Assembly (NCBI GenBank): GCA_027605045.1
Contig: JAQFWX010000038.1
Location: 310,001 to 374,000 of the forward strand
DNA length: 64,000 bases
Reading direction: 5' to 3'
DNA from: Phallus indusiatus
Lineage: Eukaryota; Basidiomycota; Agaricomycetes; Phallales; Phallaceae
In this document: positions 25,611 through 35,550 of the stretch, piece after piece
Layout: each line of letters starts with the position of its first letter
Numbering within the stretch: position 1 is the first letter of the stretch
Program-made: the position numbers and the translations under genes
The notes under the pieces: model-generated
What the model was told of the DNA's origin: nothing
The model's database searches: none
The model's input: only the letters and a program-made list of their open reading frames with translations

Positions 25611-25912
25611 GGGGGTCCCTTGCCTTTTTACCACGACCATCTCGGTCACTGGAGTGGAAAAAGCGCACTTCTTTACATGGGTGAGACAAAAAACGGACAG
25701 CCACTGTTTAGTAGACCTAAACAAGCTCTTAAAAATCCGATGTCTCAAGTTTAGCTACCCCCCAAACAAAAGAAAAACCACGACAATTAGAACCATACAC
25801 CAAAGACAGTGTGACCACAAATTAAAAACACCAAACGTCGTACGACTCCTGATAAACATATCACGTGACCCCTTAAAACATCGTGGCATAATACAAGTAC
25901 CGACTTCTCAAA

Positions 25913-27244
25913 ATGCAATCACTCTCTGCTGCCCAAAAAGAACGCCTTCTGAGAGCTACAACCCCACCACCCACAAACGCCAAACGTACCTATCTCGAAC
26001 GCTCCCCATCTGGACATAACGACCAACGACGTAGACCGAGAATGAGCGCGGGAGAAGAATCCGGGGCAGTCATCCCACACCCCCTCACCCAAGCCGCCAA
26101 CCAGAGCGCCACACCAGATCAATCATCCATGGACGTCATACCGTCCCAAGCACCCAGAGACACCACACAATTCTCTTTCCGGGTGAACCTGGGAAACAAC
26201 AACGCCTCCCAACCAATCTCAGACAAAGACGCCGCGTCCTCAGCTGACAAGGATAACTCCCAATCAGACAACCAAGCCAGCGGCGGCCCTTCGGGAGAAC
26301 AAGATGAACTACCTCTCCCGATCCCTGAAGAGGGATTCGCGCGTCTCGAGGGTCTCAACCAAAAGGACATCTTTGCCCAGATCCAGCCCATTAAAATCCC
26401 ACATTGGGTCAACGCAGCAGACCACAAAGTCTTGGTATACACCGCCTACGACGAAGTCACTGAAAAAACGCTCGACAGACGAAGCCGTTTCGAATTATAC
26501 ATACGCAAGGCCCTTAACCTGACGGAAAAACCAAGCATGCTCATCCCGAGCCCCGTCTTCACTGAAGGAAGAAGACGCTGGATCTTTCCCTACCTGATCT
26601 TCAACCTCTCAGAGGAAAACGCGAACACCCTCATAACCCGCCACTGCTGGGCCTACCAGGAATTCACCTTCTTTGCTATCCCCTTCAACCCTCCCAACCC
26701 CTCCTTCCTCTTCAGCCTTGTGGACGTCCCCCTCGAGTTGTCAGAGGAGGCCTATAGAGAGGTCAAACAGTGCGTAATATCGTGCCTTCGGGCGAACCCT
26801 CAGTTCGTACACTTTGTCAACCAGACAGTGAAATCCAACTTCGAACTTGATGTACGCGTCGACGGCCTGTACCAGTCTCCGAACAACCCGCGCAGAAACA
26901 ATGGTCGCACACAACTTGCAAGGACACCGGTATACCGCGTACACATCACCCCACCTCCTCTCTCCACCCAAGACTTTCAAACATGGAGAGACCTCATCCT
27001 AAAAGTCAAGTATGACAGCGCAACGGTGAGCGGCACCGTCCAGGAACCAGACAAACTTTTCTGTCTCGTATGCAAGTCCCTCGGGCACCGAAAAACCTCA
27101 TGCCCATACACCAACATACTAGGATGGCCTACCTCGCACCCATATGACAAAGAAGGGCAGGAGAGTGGGTCCCCCCAAACAGCCCCTCCAAGCAACACTT
27201 ACCGCGGAAGAGGTAGAGGCTATAGAGGAAGAAGAGGGAACTAG
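25913..27244 (+). CDS. LINE ORF1: nucleic-acid-binding Gag-like protein
   Basis: An intact 443-residue frame. The first ~130 residues are polar, Pro/Ser/Gln-rich and probably disordered. The central part, about residues 150-370, looks folded (RRRWIFPYLIFNLSEEN, PNPSFLFSLVDVPLELS). Near residues 382-395 a CCHC zinc knuckle CLVCKSLGHRKTSC fits C-x2-C-x4-H-x4-C. The C-terminus is an arginine/glycine tail (YRGRGRGYRGRRGN), typical for RNA binding. In LINEs this protein coats the element RNA and helps nuclear entry. The ATG at 25913 follows an A-rich leader; no earlier in-frame ATG was seen. Confidence 0.9.
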   Translation: MQSLSAAQKERLLRATTPPPTNAKRTYLERSPSGHNDQRRRPRMSAGEESGAVIPHPLTQAANQSATPDQSSMDVIPSQAPRDTTQFSFRVNLGNNNASQPISDKDAASSADKDNSQSDNQASGGPSGEQDELPLPIPEEGFARLEGLNQKDIFAQIQPIKIPHWVNAADHKVLVYTAYDEVTEKTLDRRSRFELYIRKALNLTEKPSMLIPSPVFTEGRRRWIFPYLIFNLSEENANTLITRHCWAYQEFTFFAIPFNPPNPSFLFSLVDVPLELSEEAYREVKQCVISCLRANPQFVHFVNQTVKSNFELDVRVDGLYQSPNNPRRNNGRTQLARTPVYRVHITPPPLSTQDFQTWRDLILKVKYDSATVSGTVQEPDKLFCLVCKSLGHRKTSCPYTNILGWPTSHPYDKEGQESGSPQTAPPSNTYRGRGRGYRGRRGN

Positions 27245-27440
27245 ATACCCAAATTAGTTAGATATACGCCCATAAGCCAAACTATGCCCACCACTAGATA
27301 CATTCAATACAACCTAATAATGTTCGTTTCTCAACGAACTTTCCTTACAATCAAGGAACCCCGGGAAAACGAGCGAAATGCTACCATTCCCTAACTAAAC
27401 TTACGGTTAACTTTTTCTGGCTCACGGTTTATCACCTCCT

Positions 27441-27682
27441 CAGTAATAGACGGGCCGAGGAGTCAACTGCTGCAAATCGGTCCTATGACATTGCTGAGGC
27501 GACGGCAAGCAGAGGCTTATACACACTACTTTTACCATGAATTTACAACTATACACAGAGAGACACACACACGGCATATTTGATTCAGGCAACCGGTTCA
27601 CGCAACTCCCCAGCAGTAGAAGGGTCGGGGAGTCAACTGCTGCAACCCGGCCCGAGGACATTGCTGGGGCGACGGAAAGCAG
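27441..27682 (+). repeat. Diverged direct repeat (2 x 72 bp) between and into LINE ORF2
   Basis: Bases 27441-27512 and 27611-27682 align without gaps with 60 of 72 positions identical by eye, sharing a core agtcaactgctgcaa and ttgctg-ggcgacgg. Their starts are 170 bp apart. The first copy is in the inter-ORF spacer; the second lies inside the extreme N-terminus of ORF2. It may be an internal duplication or a structured RNA element influencing ORF2 translation. Confidence 0.8.
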
Positions 27683-30600
27683 ACCCCCACACCAAAACTC
27701 ACACACAAACCACCTAACGTCACAGGTAACCTGGGGCGATAGGGCTGACCCTCATTATGAGGAACAATCACCCAATGTATACGAGAGTGAAGCCGAGAAC
27801 AGAAATGATGACAACACTGACACTTCTGACTCGGAAAATGATGAAAACGAAAATGAACCCCTAAGCTCAGAGTCCGAAAACGAACCCTCAGATTCCGACC
27901 CAACAGAGTACGAATCGTCTGACGACGAAGACTCACCCACCTGCACACCAGAAGCCAGACCAGCTCCAAACAACAAGACAAGTAAGAAATCATTTAAAAT
28001 TGCGTCACTAAATATAAAAGGTGGAGGACATAAACAGGCAAAATGGAATGAATTAAACCAGCTTATGAGAGACAACAACATAGATATTCTAGCAGTCCAG
28101 GAAGCCCACCTAAACATAACAAATCAAGCCAAACTTGAGATGCTATTCGCCAGACAGATGCTGCTGATTAATTCACCCCATCCCAGAAAAGCCTCCTCCA
28201 AAGCGGGTGTCTCGTTCCTTATTCGAAAACAACGCGTAAAATGGGCTAACACTGAACACCGAGTACTAGTCCCAGGAAGAGCGATATACATCCGAATCCC
28301 ATGGACAGAATCAAAAGACCTAGCAATACTCAATGTATATGCCCCAAATGACAAAACCAAACATGCCGAATTATGGCACACTCTTAGACGAGAAATACAA
28401 AGGAAGAGGCTCAAACGCCCGGATATAATTCTAGGAGACTTTAACATAGTGGAAGAAGCGGCGGATCGCCTCCCACCCCACCCAGACCTAGAAAAAAATA
28501 CAGAGGCCCTGCAAATGTTCAAAACCTTCACAGACTCCATAGACGGTTGGAGAGACACCTTCCCTACCAAACTAGATTACACTTACTCTCACTCCGGCAC
28601 ACACAGACATTCTAGAATAGACCGCATATACATAACCCGCAAATACCTGAAATTTGCCAATAAATGGGAGATAAATGCCCCGGCAATCCCAACTGATCAC
28701 AAAATAATATCCTGCCAAATCCAATATCCCCATGAACCTAAGACAGGAAAGGGAAGATGGTACATCCCAGCATTCGTCACAGACAACAACAGCTTCCTAA
28801 GAGAAGTTTGCGACAAAACACGTCTATCAGCCCATGAAATCCTAAACGGGCCAACCCCCCAAATAGCATACAAACAACTGAAAAACCAAATTATCCGCAT
28901 AGCACGAAAATACGCAGGGAAACACGGACAAATCCTAGAAAAGGGAATCCAAGACCTACAGAAATCCCTAGAAGGAATCAAAAATCTGGAAGGTCAAGAC
29001 GAGCAAGAAAAACGAATAAAAATCAGGACGCTGGAAGCGGAAATTTTCGAACTCACAAGAAAAAAGCACCTAAGGAAAAGGTCCAATATCTCTACCAGAG
29101 CGAAGCTGGAAAAAGAAACCATAGGCAAGCACTGGCTAAGGAAAATAAAAGAGCCGCGAAACACCAGCGCAATCACCGGTCTACACAACTCACCAGGCCC
29201 AAACCCCGGCATAACAAAATCATCCAAACGGATGGCAGAGATAGCACGCAAACACCACGAAAACCTCCAGCAATCCGATATAGACCCCACCCAAAGCCAA
29301 GAGGAAAGAACTGCAGAAATAAGAGAAATCACCCGACAACTAACTGCCAGACTCTCCCCGGAGAGCCAGCGCGAACTAGAACACCTGATTAGTGCAGAGG
29401 AAATAAGTCACACAATAAAAAAAGCCCCAAATGAATCTTCTGCCGGACTAGATGGCATACCAAATGAGCTATGGAAAAGACTTCTCGTGTTCACTCCTAA
29501 GAAGGAAAAAAACCAAGAAGAAATTCCCAAACTAGATGTAGAAAAAATCCTAGAAAAGGTTTTCAACGACATTGAGCTAAACGGACCCCATCCAGATCTT
29601 AAATTCAGCGAAGGTTGGCTCTGTCCAATATACAAAAAAGGGGATAAAAAAGACATTGGAAACTACCGACCAATTACAGTACTAAACACCGATTACCGGA
29701 TCATGACTAAAATCCTTACAACTCGCCTAAGTCCAATAGCGAAAGAAATCATACACCCGGACCAAGCGGGTTTCATGAAAGGCAGACAAATCTTCGACCA
29801 GACAGACCTGGCACAAACAATGGTACACTACGCCGAAACAATGGAACAAAACGGAGCGATAATAAGCCTAGACCAAGAAAAGGCCTACGATAAAATAAGG
29901 CATGACTTCTTTTGGGAATCACTAACGGCGTTAAACTTTCCAGAAAAGTTTATTAGAATAATTAAAAACCTGTACAAAAATGCAGAAACAGTAGTAATAC
30001 TAAACGGAGTCCTAAGTGAACCCATAAAAATAACAAGAGGAGTTCGGCAAGGAGACCCCCTGTCCTGCCTACTATTCAACACCGCAATAGAATCCTTAGC
30101 CCAAATGCTGAGAGACTCAAACCTTCATGGATTTGAAATACCGGCTAAAAGAGACCGCCTAATAGCATCACTGTTCGCCGACGACACAACCACATACCTC
30201 TCCTCCCTAGATAATTTCCACGACCTAAACATCATCCTCCAAAAATGGTGTAAAGCCTCCGGAGCCAAATTTAACCTATCTAAGACCAATGTCCTACCTA
30301 TAGGAACAACAGATTACAGGTCAACAGTGATAAACACACGAAAACTAAATGTGACCCACCAAGAAATCCCAGAAAACATCCCAATTGTCCCCGACAATCA
30401 ACCTGTTAGAATTTTAGGAAGCTTCATAGGTAATGGAACAGACCAGATATCAATCTGGACTCCAACGGTAGAAACTATCCGCCACAACCTCGGGATATGG
30501 AAAAAAGAGCACCTCACCCTAGAAGGCAAACGCCTCATAATCAACCTAGAAGTAGGGAGCCGAACACAATACCTCACCAGAGTCCAAGGAATGCCACCTG

Positions 30601-32750
30601 AAGTCCTCCGACAAATTGAGAAACTGGTCAGGGACTTCCTATGGGATGACAAGCGATCAGACGTCAAGATGGACACTATGCGCCAACCACACTCCAAAGG
30701 TGGAAAAAAGTGCCTAGATGTCAAAATAAGAAATGATGCAATAGAACTAATGAAACTCAAAAGTTACCTGATAAGAGACGAATCTAGACCTACATGGGCC
30801 TATGTCGCAGATGAACTCATAAAAACCAACGCGCGAGACGGAATAAGAACAGATTTATCAGAAACTACCGAAAATATCTTCCTTCAAAACTGGAAACCGA
30901 AACTTAACCACTACTCGACGCTTCCTAACAACCTAAAAAGAATGATCACAACGGCATACAAATACGGAACAACAATAGACGGACTCGAAATCTCCCATGA
31001 AACCAAACTAGCTATGCCATTTTGGCACCACACCGGGCTAGAAGACCAAAAAATCGGATGGAACATGGGCTCCAAAATATGCCTAAGAACCTCTCATCAC
31101 ATCAAAACTGTTGGGGACGCTCACCGATTCGTAAATCAGGAGCTCCCTGAAGACCACACCCCCACGAATAAATGTACCTGCCACCTATGCCACGAGGCGA
31201 AAGAAGCAGGCTGCAGAAACCTTTCCACATGCCGCCAAGCCACAGCCAAACTACTCAACCTACTCCCACAAAAATGGAACCCCAACACACCTATGAACGA
31301 ACAAATACCCCTAACAAAAGACCCAGAAGACGAAGAGGACAACGACCCTCCAATACAATTCCGCCATAATATAACAATACAAAACATCTACGACGGATTC
31401 AGAATAGTAACAAACAACACCGAAAGATCAAACGTACAACTCACAAGAGAACCTGTCCCCCCTACGAGAAATAAGACGGCGGCCTACACAGATGGCGCAT
31501 GCTGCAAAAATGGATGCGACAACGCAACTGCAGCCGGAGGTATCTGGCATGGAAAAGACCACCCAAAAAATACGTCCATCAAACTGCCACCCAGATTCAA
31601 CACGAACAACGCTGGAGAGCTAATAGCAATACTGAGACTCCTGCAAACAACACCTAAGAACGAAGACCTGGAAATACGAACAGACTCACAGTATGCTATT
31701 GACCAAATAACAAAGTATGCGCAAAAGAATGAGAACGAAGGATGGACCAGAAATGCGAATCGCGAGATTTTACAAGCGTTGATGGCATGGCTAAACTCGA
31801 GAAACGCAATAACTACCTTCACAAAAGTAAAAGGTCACTCAGGAATTGAAGGAAACGAGGGAGCGGACGAACTAGCAACCCTAGGCCTCCAAAAGGAACA
31901 CGAAGACCTAATAAACCTTGATGTCCCAACATCTCACAAAACAAGAGGACTGAAACTAGCTCAAGCGACCCAAGCGCTAGTTTACCGGGCACTCATCCAG
32001 CACCAGAACTACAACGAACGTCGAAAAACAGAAATCATGCTTGATGTTATTAAGACGAACCTAGAACTAACCACCGGAGAACCACCAACAGATGAACGAC
32101 TTTGGAAATCCCTAAGAAACAAACATCTGAGTAAAGAAATACAGAATTTCCTGTGGAAGTCAATACACAATGCCTACAAAGTAGGAGAATTCTGGACTCA
32201 CATAGCAGGGGCTGAAAACAACGGAATCTGCCAGAGTTGCAATACCACCGAATCTCTCCTACACATACTCACTGAATGCGATGCAATCAACTACAATACC
32301 TTGTGGAACCTTACCCAAAAACTTTGGGAACAGGCGGGATATGCCTGGCCAGAAAGAAACACCGGAACCATCCTAGGAAGCACAGCAGTAAACTTTAAAG
32401 ATGAAAACAATAAGACAATAGGAGGAAAATCGAGCCTGTACACAATCCTCATGACAGAGACTGCCTTCCTACACTGGAAAGTAAGATGTAAGTGGAAAAT
32501 CGAACATGAATCAGACCCAGATAAGATACCGTCCACTGCCGAACTTACCAATAAATGGATCAATACTCTAACCGAACGAATCCACCTCGACATAAGAGCA
32601 ACCAACCCAAAATACGGAAAGAAATCAAAGAAGATAAAAAAGATACAGGCAATCTGGGGCCCAGTGCTCCAGAACGACCACATAAAAGATTCCACACCGG
32701 ACAGCATCAGGGGTTTTTTAGTGGGTATAGCAAGAAGGCGCCCGCCATGA
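27537..32750 (+). CDS. LINE ORF2: endonuclease / reverse transcriptase / RNase H
   Basis: An intact 1,737-residue frame. The first ~145 residues are acidic, low complexity and partly overlap the 72 bp repeat, so the true start may lie later than the ATG at 27537. The APE-type endonuclease covers about residues 150-395: KIASLNIKGGG, the catalytic-Glu region AVQEAH, GDFNIVEEAADR, SRIDRIYI and DHKIIS. The reverse transcriptase follows (GFMKGRQIFDQ, DQEKAYDKI, RGVRQGDPLSC, and the catalytic FADD near residue 879). A Cys/His segment (CTCHLCHEAKEAGC) and an RNase H domain come next, near residues 1314-1445: AYTDGACCKNG, NNAGELIAIL, RTDSQYAID and KGHSGIEGNEGADELA. A C-terminal zf-RVT-like C-x2-C segment (GICQSCNTTESLLHILTEC) closes the protein. 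All catalytic motifs are present, so it may be functional. Confidence 0.93.
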   Translation: MNLQLYTERHTHGIFDSGNRFTQLPSSRRVGESTAATRPEDIAGATESRPPHQNSHTNHLTSQVTWGDRADPHYEEQSPNVYESEAENRNDDNTDTSDSENDENENEPLSSESENEPSDSDPTEYESSDDEDSPTCTPEARPAPNNKTSKKSFKIASLNIKGGGHKQAKWNELNQLMRDNNIDILAVQEAHLNITNQAKLEMLFARQMLLINSPHPRKASSKAGVSFLIRKQRVKWANTEHRVLVPGRAIYIRIPWTESKDLAILNVYAPNDKTKHAELWHTLRREIQRKRLKRPDIILGDFNIVEEAADRLPPHPDLEKNTEALQMFKTFTDSIDGWRDTFPTKLDYTYSHSGTHRHSRIDRIYITRKYLKFANKWEINAPAIPTDHKIISCQIQYPHEPKTGKGRWYIPAFVTDNNSFLREVCDKTRLSAHEILNGPTPQIAYKQLKNQIIRIARKYAGKHGQILEKGIQDLQKSLEGIKNLEGQDEQEKRIKIRTLEAEIFELTRKKHLRKRSNISTRAKLEKETIGKHWLRKIKEPRNTSAITGLHNSPGPNPGITKSSKRMAEIARKHHENLQQSDIDPTQSQEERTAEIREITRQLTARLSPESQRELEHLISAEEISHTIKKAPNESSAGLDGIPNELWKRLLVFTPKKEKNQEEIPKLDVEKILEKVFNDIELNGPHPDLKFSEGWLCPIYKKGDKKDIGNYRPITVLNTDYRIMTKILTTRLSPIAKEIIHPDQAGFMKGRQIFDQTDLAQTMVHYAETMEQNGAIISLDQEKAYDKIRHDFFWESLTALNFPEKFIRIIKNLYKNAETVVILNGVLSEPIKITRGVRQGDPLSCLLFNTAIESLAQMLRDSNLHGFEIPAKRDRLIASLFADDTTTYLSSLDNFHDLNIILQKWCKASGAKFNLSKTNVLPIGTTDYRSTVINTRKLNVTHQEIPENIPIVPDNQPVRILGSFIGNGTDQISIWTPTVETIRHNLGIWKKEHLTLEGKRLIINLEVGSRTQYLTRVQGMPPEVLRQIEKLVRDFLWDDKRSDVKMDTMRQPHSKGGKKCLDVKIRNDAIELMKLKSYLIRDESRPTWAYVADELIKTNARDGIRTDLSETTENIFLQNWKPKLNHYSTLPNNLKRMITTAYKYGTTIDGLEISHETKLAMPFWHHTGLEDQKIGWNMGSKICLRTSHHIKTVGDAHRFVNQELPEDHTPTNKCTCHLCHEAKEAGCRNLSTCRQATAKLLNLLPQKWNPNTPMNEQIPLTKDPEDEEDNDPPIQFRHNITIQNIYDGFRIVTNNTERSNVQLTREPVPPTRNKTAAYTDGACCKNGCDNATAAGGIWHGKDHPKNTSIKLPPRFNTNNAGELIAILRLLQTTPKNEDLEIRTDSQYAIDQITKYAQKNENEGWTRNANREILQALMAWLNSRNAITTFTKVKGHSGIEGNEGADELATLGLQKEHEDLINLDVPTSHKTRGLKLAQATQALVYRALIQHQNYNERRKTEIMLDVIKTNLELTTGEPPTDERLWKSLRNKHLSKEIQNFLWKSIHNAYKVGEFWTHIAGAENNGICQSCNTTESLLHILTECDAINYNTLWNLTQKLWEQAGYAWPERNTGTILGSTAVNFKDENNKTIGGKSSLYTILMTETAFLHWKVRCKWKIEHESDPDKIPSTAELTNKWINTLTERIHLDIRATNPKYGKKSKKIKKIQAIWGPVLQNDHIKDSTPDSIRGFLVGIARRRPP

Positions 32751-32950
32751 GTCCCACACTGCCTCAAATCGAGGCGTGCGTAATTGCATTTTCCCCCTGA
32801 GAGCGTCAACGGTTTATGAATTATATGACTATGCCACATGTTCCAACCTAGGTCACCTCGCGTGATTCTCCAGCTGTCCGTAAATGCTAGACCTTGTCTA
32901 AACACTTTATTGACTATAGCTCCACAAAAAAAAAAAAAAAAAAAAAAAAA

Positions 32951-32966
32951 GAAACAGTCCGCGGAC
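32951..32966 (+). repeat. LINE target-site duplication, right copy
   Basis: Identical to 25595-25610 and directly after the 25-A tail. On the minus strand these 16 bases are codons of exon 2 of the disrupted secreted-protein gene. Confidence 0.9.
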
Positions 32967-33179
32967 ATAAGTGCAGTGAGTTCAGGAGGAATGTTTTCCT
33001 ATACATGTCAAAGCTCAACCATGAAAGAATTGATGAACTTGATGTTAACTTTGCCTTACCAGTAGGTAATCCGTGTTGTCCAAATCCAACAAGTCGGACT
33101 GCACTGTGCTAGTATTGCTAGGAATGAATGCTGCATGGGTTATGGAGAGAAAGAGAAAAAGAGGAGTCAAAAGCATCAT

Positions 33180-34198
33180 AGTGAAAGTATCTTGATGAAA
33201 TGCAGTGTGTATATGCAATCTCAACCAGCACAAGAAGAATATATGTATTTATGTGCGTTTTTAATGAAATTATCAAGTTTTGCTTATGAAAGTGTTTCAA
33301 ACAAATCATCTTTGTTTCATTCTCCTTGTGCATGCTCTTACTATATGAGGAGCAGGTCCGGTTCCCCATTTTCCATTAGTGCCACGTTGAGTGCAAAAAA
33401 AAAGTGCAGGTAGTACATGCATATTCAACATGACTTGAAGCCCGGTGCTTCGGAGTGTCTAAAAAAAGGAAAAACATTACTGCATATCTCACTTATCAAA
33501 TAGGAAATTATTGCAAACCGTTTTAGTTCGATCTGCTATTCTGAAGTTTGAAACGTTTCAGCTAGTCGTATACTGTAATAGTGATAGGGATATAGACTTT
33601 AATTTTTAAGGGATAAAGTGATAGCGAATAAAGCAGCTGAAGAGTCACTCCATTCTCCTAAGCAGTTACATTGATTAGGGTCAAAGTTGGCGACGGAAAT
33701 GAGCCAGTCGTTTCAGGCTTCGAGTTTGTTCAAATGCTTGGGCCTTGGCTAAGTCATACAGTACTTCAAAATTGAATTCCGTATTAAAAAGTCCTTTTTA
33801 AAACTCCAGACCAGCCGAGCACAGGAGGACTTACGGAGAACTAACAAGTGGTGGTTGGATCGTTTATTTTAGCTGAGGTGATTTCCTCAATTCGTGTTCC
33901 AGAAAACAAAAACCGGGTGCTTGTTAATGTAGATATCACAATCTCGACGTCGGTAATGAGTCAAGTGCCGAAATTATGCGATGATAGAAGGATAGGCTTA
34001 CTAAAGTGAATGTCACTTGCCTTCTCGCGTTACAATTGCAAGATATAATAAACTATGGAATGTTATAGGCACATTGGTTCAACTTCGTCGAATAAAGCGT
34101 TCACTATGGTGACAGATACACCCCATACATTACAACTTATCAAACCCAAGCACAACAGAAACCAGGTACAAATATTAATTGTTGACATTCCCATTGTT
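33180..34198. other. Intergenic between disrupted gene and GT31 copy 2
   Basis: The first ~150 bases are the promoter side of the disrupted minus-strand gene. The rest is AT-rich, without coding character, up to the 3' end of GT31 copy 2. Confidence 0.4.
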
Positions 34199-35550
34199 TC
34201 AATCCCATTCCCCTTGATATTCCTTTACCTCTCGCAATACCTTGATCTCGTTTTCTTTGATATGATGAACACAAACACTATTCCAGCCCACTGCTCCCCC
34301 AATATCTTCATAATTCGCTCTGCCTTTGTAATCATGCCACCCATGATCGTCTATGACAATGGTATTGACTGGATGAGGCAGGAGAGGGTCCGGTCGAATG
34401 CCTACTTCAACATTCCAAGGATGGACTTTAGCAGTTCGGAAAGTATGTTGAGGATCTGCGAAAACGCTCAAAGACGATATCCATGCCCCAATCATAACAT
34501 CATCACACGGATAAGGGATATGGTGAGGAAGAGGTGGGTGGGTTGATAATAATTGTTTCATGAGGTAGGAACTATTATGGAGAATGGATTGGCTTTCCTG
34601 CGGGAAAATGGACATCGAATAATCACCTTAGCATGTATCCTATTCCTATCGGATATGAATACCACGGTCCATCAAGACGAAGATCTTCCTCCGTGGTTTC
34701 GCTGTTTTCGTCAGAGACGGTTCCCACCCAATGCCACCAATGTGGGCTCATTCGAGCTATTATGACGGGGTCTTCTCTGGGATTGATATTTTTTCCTTCC
34801 AGAACTGTCGGAAGGCGACGCGCGAGCGCACCAAATCGAACAAATGTATCGGAATCCATGCTCATAAAATAATCGTAACTTGCGTTAGATAAAGACTCAG
34901 CCTGTTCATAGAAGTTAAGGTTAAGTTCATTTGAAGCATTTTTTGTCAACCAAAAAAAAAGCACGAACCCATTTTAACGAGAAATACCGCTTCTGTGACA
35001 GCGTCTGGTACGACTCTACCCTCTCCCAAATGACCAAGTCCTCATGTTTCTCTTGTTCTGCTTCTAGAGAGGTCTTGCTCCCACCATCTGGCAATCCTAC
35101 TATAAATCGATATTCGATACTTATTTCGCTGGGACGAACGCCTTTGAATATGTTGTCGCGAATAAGTTGACGTCTTTCAACCTCTTTTGGATGTGATAAA
35201 ACCGCCACACGAAAGATTAGGGGTATCTCGACAGGAGGGAAATCTAACCACGCTGGGCGGGTTTCATTGCCGAAAGACGTTATCAACTCTGGCGGTTTTA
35301 TGAGTTCTGGTGAATCAATAGGCGTATTAGTAGGAGAAGAAAGGGGAGGGTCGGTTTGTGAAGAGTGCTCGTAACTTTTGATGAACGGGGAAAAGAAGAA
35401 CAGCGACCCGCAAAGGGCTATTAGGACGAGAACCAAAAGTATTCTCGGGCGGCACAAGGATCGCAAACAAGAGCGACTGAATCTAGACGGCTTTTCCGAC
35501 TCTTCTGAAGTAGTGGGCAGCCTCGTGTACGGGAGATACTTGTTGAACAT
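34199..35550 (-). CDS. GT31-like galactosyltransferase, type II membrane protein (copy 2)
   Basis: Exons 34969-35550, 34627-34901 and 34199-34571 encode 409 residues. A membrane anchor lies at about residues 36-56 (ILLVLVLIALCGSLFFFS), behind a basic cytoplasmic tail, and is followed by a Pro/Ser stem. The catalytic domain repeats the motifs of copy 1: FRVAVLSHPKEVERRQLIRD, the DxD-type YDYFMSMDSDTFVRFGAL, DEN-EDLRLDGPWY and YPCDDVMIGAWI. Exons 2 and 3 have exactly the same lengths as in copy 1, and intron phases are the same; only the stem exon is shorter by 10 codons. All key motifs are retained, so both copies look functional. Substrate is unknown. Confidence 0.87.

Larger units (their letters stand above)
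25611..32950 (+). mobile_element. Full-length non-LTR retrotransposon (LINE, Tad-like)
   Basis: A 7,340 bp element with an untranslated leader (25611-25912), ORF1 with a zinc knuckle, a ~290 bp inter-ORF region, ORF2 with endonuclease, reverse transcriptase and RNase H domains, a ~175 bp 3' UTR and a 25-base A tail (32926-32950). It is bounded by a perfect 16 bp target-site duplication. ORF order and the presence of RNase H fit the Tad clade common in fungi (family knowledge; clade assignment is by eye). Both ORFs are uninterrupted, codons end preferentially in A or C unlike host genes, and the tail is long, all indicating a young copy. It lies antisense to the host gene it disrupts. Confidence 0.93.
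25508..33179 (-). pseudogene. Small secreted cysteine-rich protein gene, disrupted by a LINE
   Basis: Exon 1 (33060-33179) encodes a signal peptide (MMLLTPLFLFLSITHAAF) and a short acidic stretch. A 61 bp phase-0 intron follows (32999-33059). Exon 2 begins at 32998 and is cut after its 16th codon at 32951 by the LINE. The remainder of the exon lies on the far side, 25594 down to the stop at 25508-25510. Counting codons on each side of the duplicated target (16 + 29 including stop), the reading frame matches exactly, so the pre-insertion gene would have coded for 84 residues with five cysteines including a C-x-C pair. An optional donor (GTAAGT) near 25524 could add another intron and alter the last residues. 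Architecture matches the intact gene at 15715. In its present state it cannot make the mature protein unless the whole element is spliced out. Confidence 0.75.

Noticed and set aside
27598..32968. Several long minus-strand open frames within the LINE (for example 28124-28570, 32291-32968)
   Set aside because: They are antisense shadows of ORF2; only the plus-strand frames carry endonuclease, RT and RNase H motifs.
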